DNA of 64,000 bases, from contig JADJTK010000001.1 in the NCBI GenBank assembly GCA_016711225.1, positions 248,001 to 312,000 on the forward strand, read 5' to 3'. The stretch is from Opitutaceae bacterium (GTDB lineage: Bacteria > Verrucomicrobiota > Verrucomicrobiia > Opitutales > Opitutaceae). Made by a program: the position numbers and the translations under genes. Below, piece after piece: positions 15,665 through 24,428 of the stretch (the stretch's first letter is position 1; every line of letters begins with the position of its first letter). The notes under the pieces are model-generated. The model saw nothing but the letters and a program-made list of their open reading frames with translations, ran no database searches and was not told the origin of the DNA.

Positions 15665-16853
15665 AACCGCCTTGCGGCGTTCCGGCACTCGTCTGCCGTT
15701 TTTGGTATTGATCCCCTTGGCGCTGGTGGGCCCGCTTTGGGCGGCCGAGCCGGTAAAGGATCACGCGCTCTTTATGGGGGCGACGCTGCACGTCGGCGAC
15801 ACGCTGGCGTCGCCGGAACTGGTCGGAGCCGAGGGTACCCGAGTGGCCCTGCTCGCCGACGGCAAGGTGAGCTTTCTTCCGCGCGATGCGGTCGGCGTAG
15901 TCCGGATCGCGCACGAACTCAAGCTTAGCAGTATTACCGCTCAGATCGATAACCTGGAAACGACGGCCGTGAAGGTTGCGCCCACCCGCGATCGTTTCGC
16001 GGGTGACCGTATGCAGATACTGATGGATAGCATGATCGCCCAGAACGAGGACGTGATGGACTTCGCGACGGCGAGGGAGGAAGCGGCGGTGGCTGGGGTG
16101 GCAGCGGCGGAGAGGTCGGTGTCGACCCCAACGTTCGGACTTGCAGATGCCCAGCGAGCCCTCGAAGGCGCGAAGGCCGCCTACGGGAAGGCCGCTGCCG
16201 CGAACCAGCAGCTTCGGGGCTCCGCGTCGAGTTTTACCCTCGGTGATCTGGACAAGACCGCGGTTGAGGTCGTTTGCGATCTCTCGTGTCCGCGCGAAAC
16301 TCGTGATGCGTATGCGCTGCTTGTCACCGAGTATCGGATAAACTCGTTGGACAAGCCGCAATACAAGGTCCACGTGGAGCCGCTCCGCGGCCTCGGCCCC
16401 AAGCCCCAGCGCGTGACCATGACGCAGGGCGGCCTGCCGCCAGGCTTCGTGATCGGCCGACTCGACCTGCATGTCTATGCCAACGGCCAGGAGCTTGCCA
16501 GCAACCTCTCAGCCCAGCGAGTCGATCTCACTGCCGACCAGGCGCTGCAGTATTTGACCCTCAATTATATCGCCAGCCATCCGAAGGAGACGTTGCCGGC
16601 GGTACCACAGCGCATCGCCCTGCCCGTGGGCTTCGAGGACCGCGTGCCCGCCGCGCTGGTGGCCCAATCGCTCTATGCCACCGTCGGGCCCGACGGCGCG
16701 GTCAAGAGCGTCGCAGCCGATACGGCCGGTACTGCGGTGTCCGACGCCTACGTCGATGCGGTGGTGCGAAAGTTTCGTTTCAACCCGGCACTTAAGGAGG
16801 GCAAGCCCCGGGCGAGGGCTCGGCGGATCAGCGTGGACGCCGCACGCGAGTGA
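15642..16853 (+). CDS. Exported protein with TonB-like C-terminal domain
   Basis: 403 aa. The start at 15642 is chosen for its signal peptide (FLVLIPLALVGPLWAAEP). The middle contains an Ala-rich helical stretch (~residues 130-185). The last ~90 residues (SLYATVGPDGAVKSVAADTA ... VVRKFRFNPALKEGKPRARA) resemble the TonB C-terminal fold, including the K-F-x-P motif. There is no membrane anchor beyond the signal peptide, so it is not a classical TonB. It overlaps the TPR gene, so it is part of the operon. It may cap or modulate the TonB-receptor contact, but this is inference. Confidence 0.6.
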   Translation: MKTTRNTETALRRSGTRLPFLVLIPLALVGPLWAAEPVKDHALFMGATLHVGDTLASPELVGAEGTRVALLADGKVSFLPRDAVGVVRIAHELKLSSITAQIDNLETTAVKVAPTRDRFAGDRMQILMDSMIAQNEDVMDFATAREEAAVAGVAAAERSVSTPTFGLADAQRALEGAKAAYGKAAAANQQLRGSASSFTLGDLDKTAVEVVCDLSCPRETRDAYALLVTEYRINSLDKPQYKVHVEPLRGLGPKPQRVTMTQGGLPPGFVIGRLDLHVYANGQELASNLSAQRVDLTADQALQYLTLNYIASHPKETLPAVPQRIALPVGFEDRVPAALVAQSLYATVGPDGAVKSVAADTAGTAVSDAYVDAVVRKFRFNPALKEGKPRARARRISVDAARE

Positions 16854-16878
16854 AGTTAGGATACCCAATCTTTCAGCC

Positions 16879-17766
16879 ATGACTACCCGCCATCGAGCGT
16901 GCTTCCGGCTCTCAATCCTCGCGCGCTGCGCGGGGGTTCTCGCCTGTCTCCCCCTGCAGGGGCTGCTCCACGCCGGCCCGGCCGAGCAGGTGAAGCCCTT
17001 GGACCGGACCACTGTGACGGTGACGGATTTCACCGAGGCCGGGCGCGAGCACCCGGTAGCGTCGGCCCGGGCCCCGGTCTATTACACGGGCGTCAATGCT
17101 GGTCTGCGGCATTACGTTGGGGGTGTGCTGGCGGGCGACCCTTCGCCGGACGAAGCAACCATGTTGCGGGTCATCACGCAGGCGCTGGCCGATCAGGGCT
17201 TCAAGGGCGCCGATGCTCAGCACCCGCCCACCCAGATCATCGTGGTTTCTTGGGGGACGATCGGCGGCGGTGGCTCGCTGATGGGCCCCGGGGCGGGGTT
17301 CGGTTTCCTCGGCGGTGCGAAGATGAACCTTTCCGAGGAGTCCACGATCTCGGGACGCATCTCCGGCGATGTGTTCAAACGCCGCTTTCGTAGCGGAGCC
17401 GCCGAGACGGTCGCCCAGATGGCGGGCGACAATCTCTACGCGGTGCTGCTGCGGGCGTACGACATGAAGCCGACCGAAACCGGGAAGTATGTGCAGCTTT
17501 GGGAAACCCGGATGGCCTGCCGCAGCCCTGGCACGAGCCTGGTCAAGGCGCTGCCGCGGCTGGTGGTGTCCGGACGGGATTCGATCGGGCGTGAGACGAG
17601 CTTGCCGGTGGTCGAGAATGCCACGCGTACCCGCCGTGCTTGGGTGGAGCTCCCTGAGGCGACCGTGGTCGAGTATATCGATGCGACCGAGTTGACCACG
17701 GCGCGGAAAGCTCAGCGCAAGGGCGTCGCTCCTGCGCCGGTGGTTCCTCCGTCCGAGACGAAGTGA
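16879..17766 (+). CDS. Exported hypothetical protein at end of TonB operon
   Basis: 295 aa with a signal peptide (SILARCAGVLACLPLQGLLHA). The mature protein contains a Gly-rich stretch (WGTIGGGGSLMGPGAGFGFL, residues ~124-143) and a helical segment with DNLYAVLLRAYDMKPTE. No family is recognised. It follows the preceding gene by 25 bases on the same strand, so it is probably the last gene of the TonB operon. No terminator is obvious after it. Confidence 0.6.
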   Translation: MTTRHRACFRLSILARCAGVLACLPLQGLLHAGPAEQVKPLDRTTVTVTDFTEAGREHPVASARAPVYYTGVNAGLRHYVGGVLAGDPSPDEATMLRVITQALADQGFKGADAQHPPTQIIVVSWGTIGGGGSLMGPGAGFGFLGGAKMNLSEESTISGRISGDVFKRRFRSGAAETVAQMAGDNLYAVLLRAYDMKPTETGKYVQLWETRMACRSPGTSLVKALPRLVVSGRDSIGRETSLPVVENATRTRRAWVELPEATVVEYIDATELTTARKAQRKGVAPAPVVPPSETK

Positions 17767-17888
17767 GCGCACGGGAGCGTTGCTTGGCGGGGCTCCGGTT
17801 TTGTGCCGGATCGGAGCCGGCGAGGTCCGGGACGAGTGGGAAGTGCGGATATGGCGCGAAAGGCGACGGCCGGGGCCGGCTCGTCGCT

Positions 17889-18026
17889 TCAGCCGAAGCG
17901 GGCCAGTTCTTCGCCCGAGAGCCGCAGCAGCCGGCGGTCGGCGAGGCGTTGAGCCCCCATGGAGCCCTAGAATTCCTGGGCGCGAGTGTCGGCGTCGACC
18001 GCCATCCACTCAAGACGGGCGCAACC
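17889..18026 (-). pseudogene. 3' fragment of a GNAT acetyltransferase gene
   Basis: These 138 bases align without gaps to the last 138 bases of the intact GNAT gene at 20290-20427, with about nine mismatches by eye. The copy ends at the same stop codon and has an extra in-frame TAG within the segment reading TRAQEF-stop-GSMGAQRL, so it is a non-functional remnant. It lies just after the FGE-like gene. Confidence 0.75.
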
Positions 18027-18054
18027 CGGACAGTTGTGTCCGGCGGCTCGTGGT

Positions 18055-19977
18055 TCACTGACTCGTGCTGCGCGCCCAGCGGAATCCGAAGAGACTATTG
18101 CGGTTGTTCGGGAAATAGCTGTAGCGATACGCCGAGCGAGCGGCTCTGGGCCCATGGTACCAGCCCCCGCCGCGGAGCACCCGTTTCGTGCCGGTGGCCG
18201 GCCCTTGCGGCGCGCTGGCCACCGCGATGTCGTACCAATCCCAGCACCATTGCTGGACGTTGCCCGCCATATCGTACAGACCGTAACCGTTGGGCGCGAA
18301 CGCGCCCACCGGACTGGTGTAGGGGAAGGTGCCGTCGTTGTAGAGCGGGTGGGCCCCGCGGGTAGGGCTCACGTCGTAGCCATACCAGGAGTCGCTCGTG
18401 TAGTTTGCCTGCGTGTGGCTGATGGTGTCGCCCCAAGGAAATCGTTTCCCGGCGAGGCCGCCGCGTGCGGCATATTCCCACTCCGCCTCGGTCGGCAACC
18501 GGTAGCCGTTCGCACCCCATTTGACCTGGGCATTCGTGACATCCGCCGTGCCGGTGCGGTAGACGGTCGTTTGCGCCTCATCGACATAGTAACAGGGCGT
18601 GAGCCCTCCTCGCTCGCTCGCCGCGTTGCACCATTTCACCGCGTCGTACCAGGAGACTGTCTGGACAGGATGGGTGTCCGCTTTCCCCGCCCCAATCGGC
18701 TCGGCCGGCGAGCCCGGCAGGTCTGTGTATCCATGCAACACCGCCCAGGTGCGCACGGCCTGCCACTCCGTCCAGCTCGTGGGCGTCCGGCACAGGTAAA
18801 AGGCTGAAACGGTCATGCTGTGTTGTGGCAGCTCGTAGGTTTCGCCATCCAGACCATCTCCCATCAGACAGGTCCCGGCCGGGATCAGGACGAAGGCGTC
18901 ATCGAGGAGTCGTCCCGCCATGATCTGAGCGGGGGCGGCCCGGCCACAGGAGTCTTGCCCGGCACCCATGGTGACCTGGCCGGGTCCGTAGACGGTGAGG
19001 CTGTCGCCGTTGGGTTGTGCGAGTGTGCCGCCAGCGATCTTGATGTTCACGGCGCCGCCGGGTCCGAAGTAGAGATACGGCTGGGCTGTGCCCCTGGCGG
19101 CAATGTCGTGGATGACCACGAGCCCGCCGACGGAGGAGACTCTTGGGGCATAGATGCCCGTGTAGCCCGTCGTCGAGCTGTAGGTGGCGTTGCCCTGGTG
19201 AATGCCCCCGAGCTTGCCATCGGTGGTGAGGATGCCTGCGGCCGCCACGTTGGCCCATCCCGCGTAGGTCACGTCGGCGCGTGTGACGCCGGGGTTCGTG
19301 AGTGTACCCACCGAGTAGATCGTGAAATGGGTCGTGGCGTCGGCTCCCGACAGGATCAGGGTCGCCTTGCCCTTCATGTATTGGATCCCGCTCTGGTTGT
19401 AGAGGGCCGGGGCCGCTGGGCCGGTGGGGTTGGCCAGGACGGCGGTGATCGCCCCGGCGCCCGACATTTCGACCTGAATGATGCTGTTGTCTTCGTCGAG
19501 ATACGACATGCGCGCAATCTGGCCGGGGTCGGCGGTGAAGGTGCCGGCCGGGCCGGTGAGGAGAAACTGGTCGTAGATGGCGCCGTTGGGATGATGAATG
19601 TCCTGCCACTCGGGGCGGGTCGAAACCGAGCCGGTCGTTCGTTGCCCGGCGGCCGGGACGATGCCCACGACGACCGGTGACGAAGCCGTATCTTCGATTC
19701 CACCTACGGCGACATCGTAGATGCCCGCCTCGGCGGCGCCGAGGCGGGTGAAGGCGAGTGTCGGGCTGGTGGCCCCGGCGACGGCCACCCCGTCCTTGAA
19801 CCATTGATAGCTCGTCGCCCCGTTGGCGGCGATGGCGAGGGACCCGGACTGGCCGGCGACCGCGGCGATGGGCTGGGGTTGGGCGGTGATAGTCGGCGCG
19901 GCAGCGAGGCACAACGCCGGGGACGCCAGAAGAACGGTCAGGACAATGCCGGTGATTCGCGGAAACGGGGCTTTCAT
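18055..19977 (-). CDS. Secreted Ig-like / FGE-sulfatase (SUMF1-like) domain protein
   Basis: 640 aa. Signal peptide (VLTVLLASPALCLAAAPT); an immunoglobulin-like domain at ~30-105 (SYQWFKDGVAVAGATSPTLA); a middle beta-rich region. The C-terminal ~260 residues form an FGE-sulfatase domain (FVLIPAGTCLMGDG, NGYRLPTEAEWEYAARGG, GLYDMAGNVQQWCWDWYD, FGFRWAR). In true formylglycine-generating enzymes a Cys pair follows the RGGS-type motif. Here that stretch reads RGGGWYHGPRAARSAYRYSY and has no Cys, so catalysis is doubtful and a binding or structural role is more likely. A start at 19998 is also possible. The gene lies between a GNAT fragment and an intact GNAT gene. Confidence 0.8.
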   Translation of the reverse strand: MKAPFPRITGIVLTVLLASPALCLAAAPTITAQPQPIAAVAGQSGSLAIAANGATSYQWFKDGVAVAGATSPTLAFTRLGAAEAGIYDVAVGGIEDTASSPVVVGIVPAAGQRTTGSVSTRPEWQDIHHPNGAIYDQFLLTGPAGTFTADPGQIARMSYLDEDNSIIQVEMSGAGAITAVLANPTGPAAPALYNQSGIQYMKGKATLILSGADATTHFTIYSVGTLTNPGVTRADVTYAGWANVAAAGILTTDGKLGGIHQGNATYSSTTGYTGIYAPRVSSVGGLVVIHDIAARGTAQPYLYFGPGGAVNIKIAGGTLAQPNGDSLTVYGPGQVTMGAGQDSCGRAAPAQIMAGRLLDDAFVLIPAGTCLMGDGLDGETYELPQHSMTVSAFYLCRTPTSWTEWQAVRTWAVLHGYTDLPGSPAEPIGAGKADTHPVQTVSWYDAVKWCNAASERGGLTPCYYVDEAQTTVYRTGTADVTNAQVKWGANGYRLPTEAEWEYAARGGLAGKRFPWGDTISHTQANYTSDSWYGYDVSPTRGAHPLYNDGTFPYTSPVGAFAPNGYGLYDMAGNVQQWCWDWYDIAVASAPQGPATGTKRVLRGGGWYHGPRAARSAYRYSYFPNNRNSLFGFRWARSTSQ

Positions 19978-20289
19978 TGATGCGGGCGTGGTCGCCAAGG
20001 GGTGGATTTGCCAGAAGCCTCTGGGGGCGCCGGCGCTGATTCAAGGTTTTGTGTCAATGGAGCGGGTCGGGCGCCGAAAGGGCGCTCTTGCGGGGCGTGC
20101 GGGTTTTGAGACGGGGAGCCGAGTGACGCGGCGCGAGACTGGAGCAAGACGACCGGTACCGGCGCGCGGGCAACGGCACCGCGAGCACGGGGCGCGTGGT
20201 TGGTGCGGGGCGACGGTGGCGAACGCCTGTTCAGGCGGGAAGCCCAGATGGTGGCGCGAGAGGGCGCCGGCTGGTGGGGGCCGGCCGTT
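19978..20289. other. Intergenic region, no gene seen
   Basis: About 310 bases between the FGE-like gene and the GNAT gene, both on the minus strand. It would hold the FGE promoter. I see no RNA gene, strong palindrome or repeat. Confidence 0.4.
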
Positions 20290-20778
20290 TCAGCTGAAGC
20301 GGGCCAGTTCTTCGCCCGAGAGCCGCAGCAGCCGGCGGTCGACGAGGCGTTGTGCGCCCATGGAGCCGTAGAATTCCTGGGCGCGAGTATCGGCGTCGAC
20401 CGCCATCCACTCGAGCCGGACGCAACCGCGTTGGCAGGCCAGTTGGGCCACGTGACGGAAGAGCTCGCGCCCGATGCCGAGGCGGCGAAAGGGCGGGCGC
20501 ACAAAAAGATCCTCCAAAAACAGCCCGGAGCGGGCGCGGAATGTGGAGTAGTTGGCGAAAAAGAGCGCGAAACCGGCCGGCGCGGCCCCGGCGTAGGCGA
20601 GCGTGCACTCGGCTGCGGGACGATCGCCGAAGAGCGTGGCACGCAGCTTCACCTCGGTGGCGCTGAACTCCGCGAGCATGTGCTCGTAGTCCGCAAGCTC
20701 GCGGATGAGCTGGTGGATCAGCGGAACGTCGTCGGTGGTTGCCGGGCGCAGGTGCAGGGAGGTGGGCATGCGGTCCAA
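20290..20778 (-). CDS. GNAT family N-acetyltransferase
   Basis: 162 aa; an in-frame ATG at 20769 (MPTSLHLRPATTDD) is an equally good start. The fold signature is complete: the N-terminal beta-alpha unit (LRPATTDDVPLIHQLIRELA), motif A (LEDLFVRPPFRRLGIGRELF, with the acetyl-CoA-binding R-x-x-G-I-G), and the C-terminal WMAVDADTRAQEFYGSMGAQ. The pattern is close to diamine/spermidine acetyltransferases of the SSAT type, but substrate cannot be assigned. Its 3' end is duplicated at 17889-18026. Confidence 0.85.
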   Translation of the reverse strand: MDRMPTSLHLRPATTDDVPLIHQLIRELADYEHMLAEFSATEVKLRATLFGDRPAAECTLAYAGAAPAGFALFFANYSTFRARSGLFLEDLFVRPPFRRLGIGRELFRHVAQLACQRGCVRLEWMAVDADTRAQEFYGSMGAQRLVDRRLLRLSGEELARFS

Positions 20779-20839
20779 GGGAACGGCACGTTACGCGCGG
20801 CGCGCAAGTGCGGGCCGGGGGATGGCCGCTACTGGGCAC

Positions 20840-20868
20840 AAAAAACCGCCTACAGTGACGTAGGCGGT
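20840..20868 (-). terminator. Rho-independent terminator
   Basis: On the minus strand CCGCCTAC-gtcact-GTAGGCGG is followed by six T residues. It lies about 60 bases after the stop of the helicase gene, which it probably terminates. Confidence 0.8.
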
Positions 20869-20926
20869 GGAGGGGAGCGGAGGGCGACGCGGAATCGCGT
20901 GCAAGCACGCTCCTACAGACTGAGGC

Positions 20927-22399
20927 TCAGCGGCCGCGCAGGCGGGAGATGAAACGGCCCACGGTCGACTGCGGCTTGTCCGCGGACGGTGCCGTGGTGG
21001 CCGAGCGGCCTTCGTGGCGGGCGGTGCCGGAAACCTGGCGCTTGGGCTGCGGCTGCTGCGGTTGCTGGGAGGATTGTCCCCGGCCGCCACCCTGGTAACC
21101 GCGGCCTTGACCGCCTCCGGGCCCACGACCTTGGCCCCCGCCTTGTCCACGTCCTTGACCGCGACCGCCGCCGTGGCCGCCACCCTGGCCGCCGCCTTGG
21201 CGATTGCCGCGATTCTGGGCGAAGCGGCCTTGGCCGCCGTTGCCCTGGTTTTCCGCGCGCGGAGGGCGGGCGGTGTAGGGCGCGTAGTTGAATCCGTCGA
21301 GCTGGAGGCGTTCGATCGGCTTGCCGATGAAACGCTCGATGTCGCGTACATCGCTCTCGTCCTCGGGGGCCATCAGGGTGAAGGCGTCGCCCACGGAGAG
21401 CGCGCGGCCGGTGCGGCCGATGCGGTGGACGTAGTCCTCCGGGTTGGCGGGCACGTCGTAGTTGATCACATGGGAGATGCCGGCGACGTCGATGCCGCGG
21501 GCGGCGATGTCGGTGGCGACCATCACCTCGTAGCGGCCGTTCTTGAACCCGTCGAGCGCTTCGGTGCGCTGGTTTTGCGAGCGGTTGGAGTGGAGGACGG
21601 CCACGGCATGGTTGGCGGCCTTGAGGCGGCGGGCGATGCGGTCGGCGCCATGCTTGGTGCGCGAGAAGATGAGCACGCTGTCGAACTCGGTGCGCTCGAG
21701 CAGCGCTTCCAGCAGTTCGAATTTCTGCACCTGGGCCACCGGGTACATCGCGTGCGAGACCGTCTGGGCGGCGGAGTGGTTCATGCCCACCTCCACACGT
21801 ACCGGGTCGCGCAGGGCGAAGGCGGCGACGGCGGCGATTTCGGGCGGCACCGTGGCCGAGAAGAAGAGGGTCTGGCGCGCATCGGGGCAGGCGAGGATGA
21901 TGCGCTTCACATCGGGCAGGAAGCCCATGTCGAGCATGCGGTCCACCTCGTCGAGCACGAGCACCTCGATGGTATCGAGCTTGAGGCCTTCCTTGAGGAA
22001 ATCGAGCAGGCGGCCGGGGGTGGCGGCGATGACGTCGACGCCCTTGCGCAACTCGCTGCGCTGGTGGCCGTAGCCCACGCCGCCGTGGACGACAAGGGGG
22101 GTGATGTCGGTAAAACGGGCGAAGTCGCGAAAGGCGGTTTCTACCTGGGCGGCGAGTTCGCGGGTGGGCTCGAGGATGAGCACGCGGGCACCGCGCGAGG
22201 AATGCGCGCCAAGGTTGGTGAGAATCGGGAGGGCAAACGCGGCGGTCTTTCCGGTACCGGTCTGCGCCGAACCGATCAGATCCTTCTTAGCGAGCACGGC
22301 GGGGATTGCGCGCAACTGGATCGGAGTCGGGTCGGTGTACCCCATGGCATGGACACCACGGAGGATATTCGGCGAGAGGCCGAGGGCTTTAAATGGCAT
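20927..22399 (-). CDS. rhlE: DEAD-box ATP-dependent RNA helicase (RhlE-like)
   Basis: 490 aa. Conserved motifs in order: Q motif region (GYTDPTPIQLRAIP), Walker A (AQTGTGKT), PTRELAAQ, motif II as LDEVDRMLDMGF, motif III SAT, and motif VI HRIGRTGR. Motif II reads DEVD instead of DEAD. After residue ~375 a low-complexity Gly/Arg/Gln tail (repeated GGGRGQGRGQ) ends in a short basic segment (GRFISRLRGR), typical of RNA-binding tails in RhlE-type enzymes. It likely remodels rRNA or mRNA structures. A terminator follows at 20840-20868. Confidence 0.9.
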   Translation of the reverse strand: MPFKALGLSPNILRGVHAMGYTDPTPIQLRAIPAVLAKKDLIGSAQTGTGKTAAFALPILTNLGAHSSRGARVLILEPTRELAAQVETAFRDFARFTDITPLVVHGGVGYGHQRSELRKGVDVIAATPGRLLDFLKEGLKLDTIEVLVLDEVDRMLDMGFLPDVKRIILACPDARQTLFFSATVPPEIAAVAAFALRDPVRVEVGMNHSAAQTVSHAMYPVAQVQKFELLEALLERTEFDSVLIFSRTKHGADRIARRLKAANHAVAVLHSNRSQNQRTEALDGFKNGRYEVMVATDIAARGIDVAGISHVINYDVPANPEDYVHRIGRTGRALSVGDAFTLMAPEDESDVRDIERFIGKPIERLQLDGFNYAPYTARPPRAENQGNGGQGRFAQNRGNRQGGGQGGGHGGGRGQGRGQGGGQGRGPGGGQGRGYQGGGRGQSSQQPQQPQPKRQVSGTARHEGRSATTAPSADKPQSTVGRFISRLRGR

Positions 22400-23021
22400 G
22401 AGGCGAGGACGTTTTCAGGAGACGCGCGCCAGGGCGACGGTTTTTTCCGAGGGGGCGCGGGAGGGAAGGGGAGAATGCGAAGACAGGTAGAACCCTGAAG
22501 AGGGAAGTCGGAGGGGGGGCGGGGCAGGCACGAGTCCTCGGGCCTTTCTTCCCCGGGGGGATGGATGATGACCGGAGAGGAGTACGAAGCATTCCAGAGC
22601 GCAAGGCAGCTCGCCAGGCCGAGTTTGGTCACCAACCCGGCCGCCTTTGTGAAGCCCATTACCTGCCATTGGGCTATGCAACGACCAGGGGGCAGACTTC
22701 CGGGGGGGGGGGAGCTCTGGGGCAACCGCAAGGAGGCTGTTTCGGTGCAACCAAGCGTATGGTCGAAGTGGGAAGCGGGCCCGATGGGCCCACCACCTGT
22801 TCCACCGGTGGGTATTGAGCCTTACTCGCGATTTGGGGGGCCGGCGCCGCACAGGAGAGAGGGGGAGGGGGGGGGGGGAGGGGGGGTCGGATTCTCTCCG
22901 AACGGAGGAGCGGATGGGCTGCTCGCGCCATGTTGCTCTCTCCCTTTCTACTCGGTGCACCTGCCGGATTCCGGGTAGCGGACGGTGGATCTGGATGGCG
23001 TGCCGCCAAGGGAGGCCGTCG
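22400..23021. other. Non-coding region with long G-rich tract
   Basis: About 620 bases without a convincing gene. Frames are open by chance only (for example 22565-22978 on the plus strand, whose translation is low-complexity). A purine-rich run at 22857-22886 contains stretches of 12 and 7 consecutive G, an unusual composition. The helicase promoter must lie near 22400-22500. Confidence 0.4.
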
Positions 23022-23324
23022 ATGAGCCTCGGCCGGCAGGAGGAATTTCTCTTCTGCGAAGGCGGGGAGGGGCGGCTTGGGTTGCCCCTGCCGGAGGATC
23101 CACTGTTGCGAGACATTGGCACGGAATGGGGCCTGCCAGTGGGGAGGCGGGTACGGATCGTGTTCCATCCCGGTGAGAGCTTTCGGGAGCTCACTGGTCG
23201 GCTGGAGGTGGCGGTGGCACCGGAACTGCCGCTCAACCGGCACCGGTTGCTGCGGTTGCGGATCGCGGGTTTCGACTTCGGCCACCTGGCCATCGCCAGT
23301 TGTGTGGTGCGTGAGCCGGACTGA
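23022..23324 (+). CDS. Small hypothetical protein
   Basis: 100 aa starting MSLGRQEEFLFCEGGEGRLG. The composition looks real (LPEDPLLRDIGTEWGLPVGR ... FDFGHLAIASCVVREP) compared with the upstream low-complexity extension of the same frame, so the start at 23022 is preferred. Predicted to be a small beta-rich cytosolic protein. No family recognised. Confidence 0.5.
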   Translation: MSLGRQEEFLFCEGGEGRLGLPLPEDPLLRDIGTEWGLPVGRRVRIVFHPGESFRELTGRLEVAVAPELPLNRHRLLRLRIAGFDFGHLAIASCVVREPD

Positions 23325-23457
23325 GCGTGCCGCCGTATCAGCGATGATCGGCCGGGCAGGCGGCGACCTCCGCTCGAAGGCCGTTCGCGTTTCCGGCTGC
23401 AAACTCCGGCCGCGCGAGCGGCGTCACGGCAAGGCGGTTGCTGATGCTCTCCGGAGC

Positions 23458-24428
23458 TCAGCGCTTCGGCGGAGGATTGGTCCGGGCTTCCTCCATCTCC
23501 AGCCAGGCCCACTGTTGGTCGACCTCGGCCTGGAAGGCGGCGATCACCTCGGGGTGTTTCTTGAGATGCTTGAAGCGGCCCTGCGAGAAGACCCACTCCG
23601 AGACCGGCTTCACAACGGCGGGACGGTAGTTGATGGTGAACTTGCCCTGCTCGACCTCGAAGAGCGGCCAGAAGTTGCAGTCCACGCCCAGGCGCGCGCT
23701 CTCGATGCCCATGTCGGCATCGATCTTCCAGCCGGGGATGCAGGGGCTGATCAGGTTGATGAACGACGGGCCGTTGTGATCGATGGCCTTCTTCATCTTG
23801 CGGAAGAGGTCGCCGATGTCGTGGATACTGGCCTGCGCCACGTAACCAACATTGTGGGCCAGCATGATCTTGGTGAGATTCTTGCGGTTGCCCTTGCGGC
23901 CATAGGATTCGCTGCCGACCGGCGTGGTGGTCGTGGCCGCGCCGAGCGGAGTGGCCGACGAACGCTGCACGCCGGTGTTCATGTAGGCGCCGTTGTCGTA
24001 GCAGATGTAGGTGAGGTCGTGCCCGCGCTCCATCGCGCCGGAGAGCGACTGCAGGCCGATGTCGTAGGTGCCGCCGTCGCCGCCCATGACGACGAACTTC
24101 AGCTTCTTTGGAGACGGCCCTGGCGGACGAGCGATTTGTAGCACGCCTCGACGCCGCTCATCATCGCGCTGGCGTTCTCGAAGGCGGTGTGGATCCAGGG
24201 GATCTGCCAGCTGGTGTAGGGGAAGATGGAGCTGGCGACCTCGAGACAGCCGGTGGCGTTGCCGGCGACGATCTCGTATTCGTCGGAGACGCGCGTGAGC
24301 ATCTTGGTGAAGATGCCGGTGGGGCAACCTGCACACATGCGATGGCCGCCGGAAAACGTTCCGGGCCGCTCGCACATGAGCTTCGTTTCCGGTGAAAGCT
24401 CGGCCAGTTGGGCAGTTGTCTCGCTCAT
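23458..24428 (-). CDS. porB: Pyruvate:ferredoxin oxidoreductase beta subunit, frameshifted
   Basis: The N-terminal part (MSETTAQLAELSPETK ... HRMCAGCPTGIFTKML) ends in one frame at about 24110. The rest (KKLKFVVMGGDGGTYDIGLQ ... YNTGVQ-type TPP region) is in the next frame. One extra A in the run 'caaag' near 24107-24112 would restore a ~323 aa PorB, the usual size. The GDGGTYDIG motif binds thiamine pyrophosphate and the CxxC pair ligates the catalytic cluster. PorB with PorA splits pyruvate to acetyl-CoA, CO2 and reduced ferredoxin. The start overlaps the stop of porA by four bases. The intact neighbours suggest a sequencing error rather than decay. Confidence 0.8.

Noticed and set aside
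22565..22978. 137-aa plus-strand frame after the helicase
   Set aside because: The second half is encoded by the G-rich tract and the composition is not protein-like; no start signal or domain.
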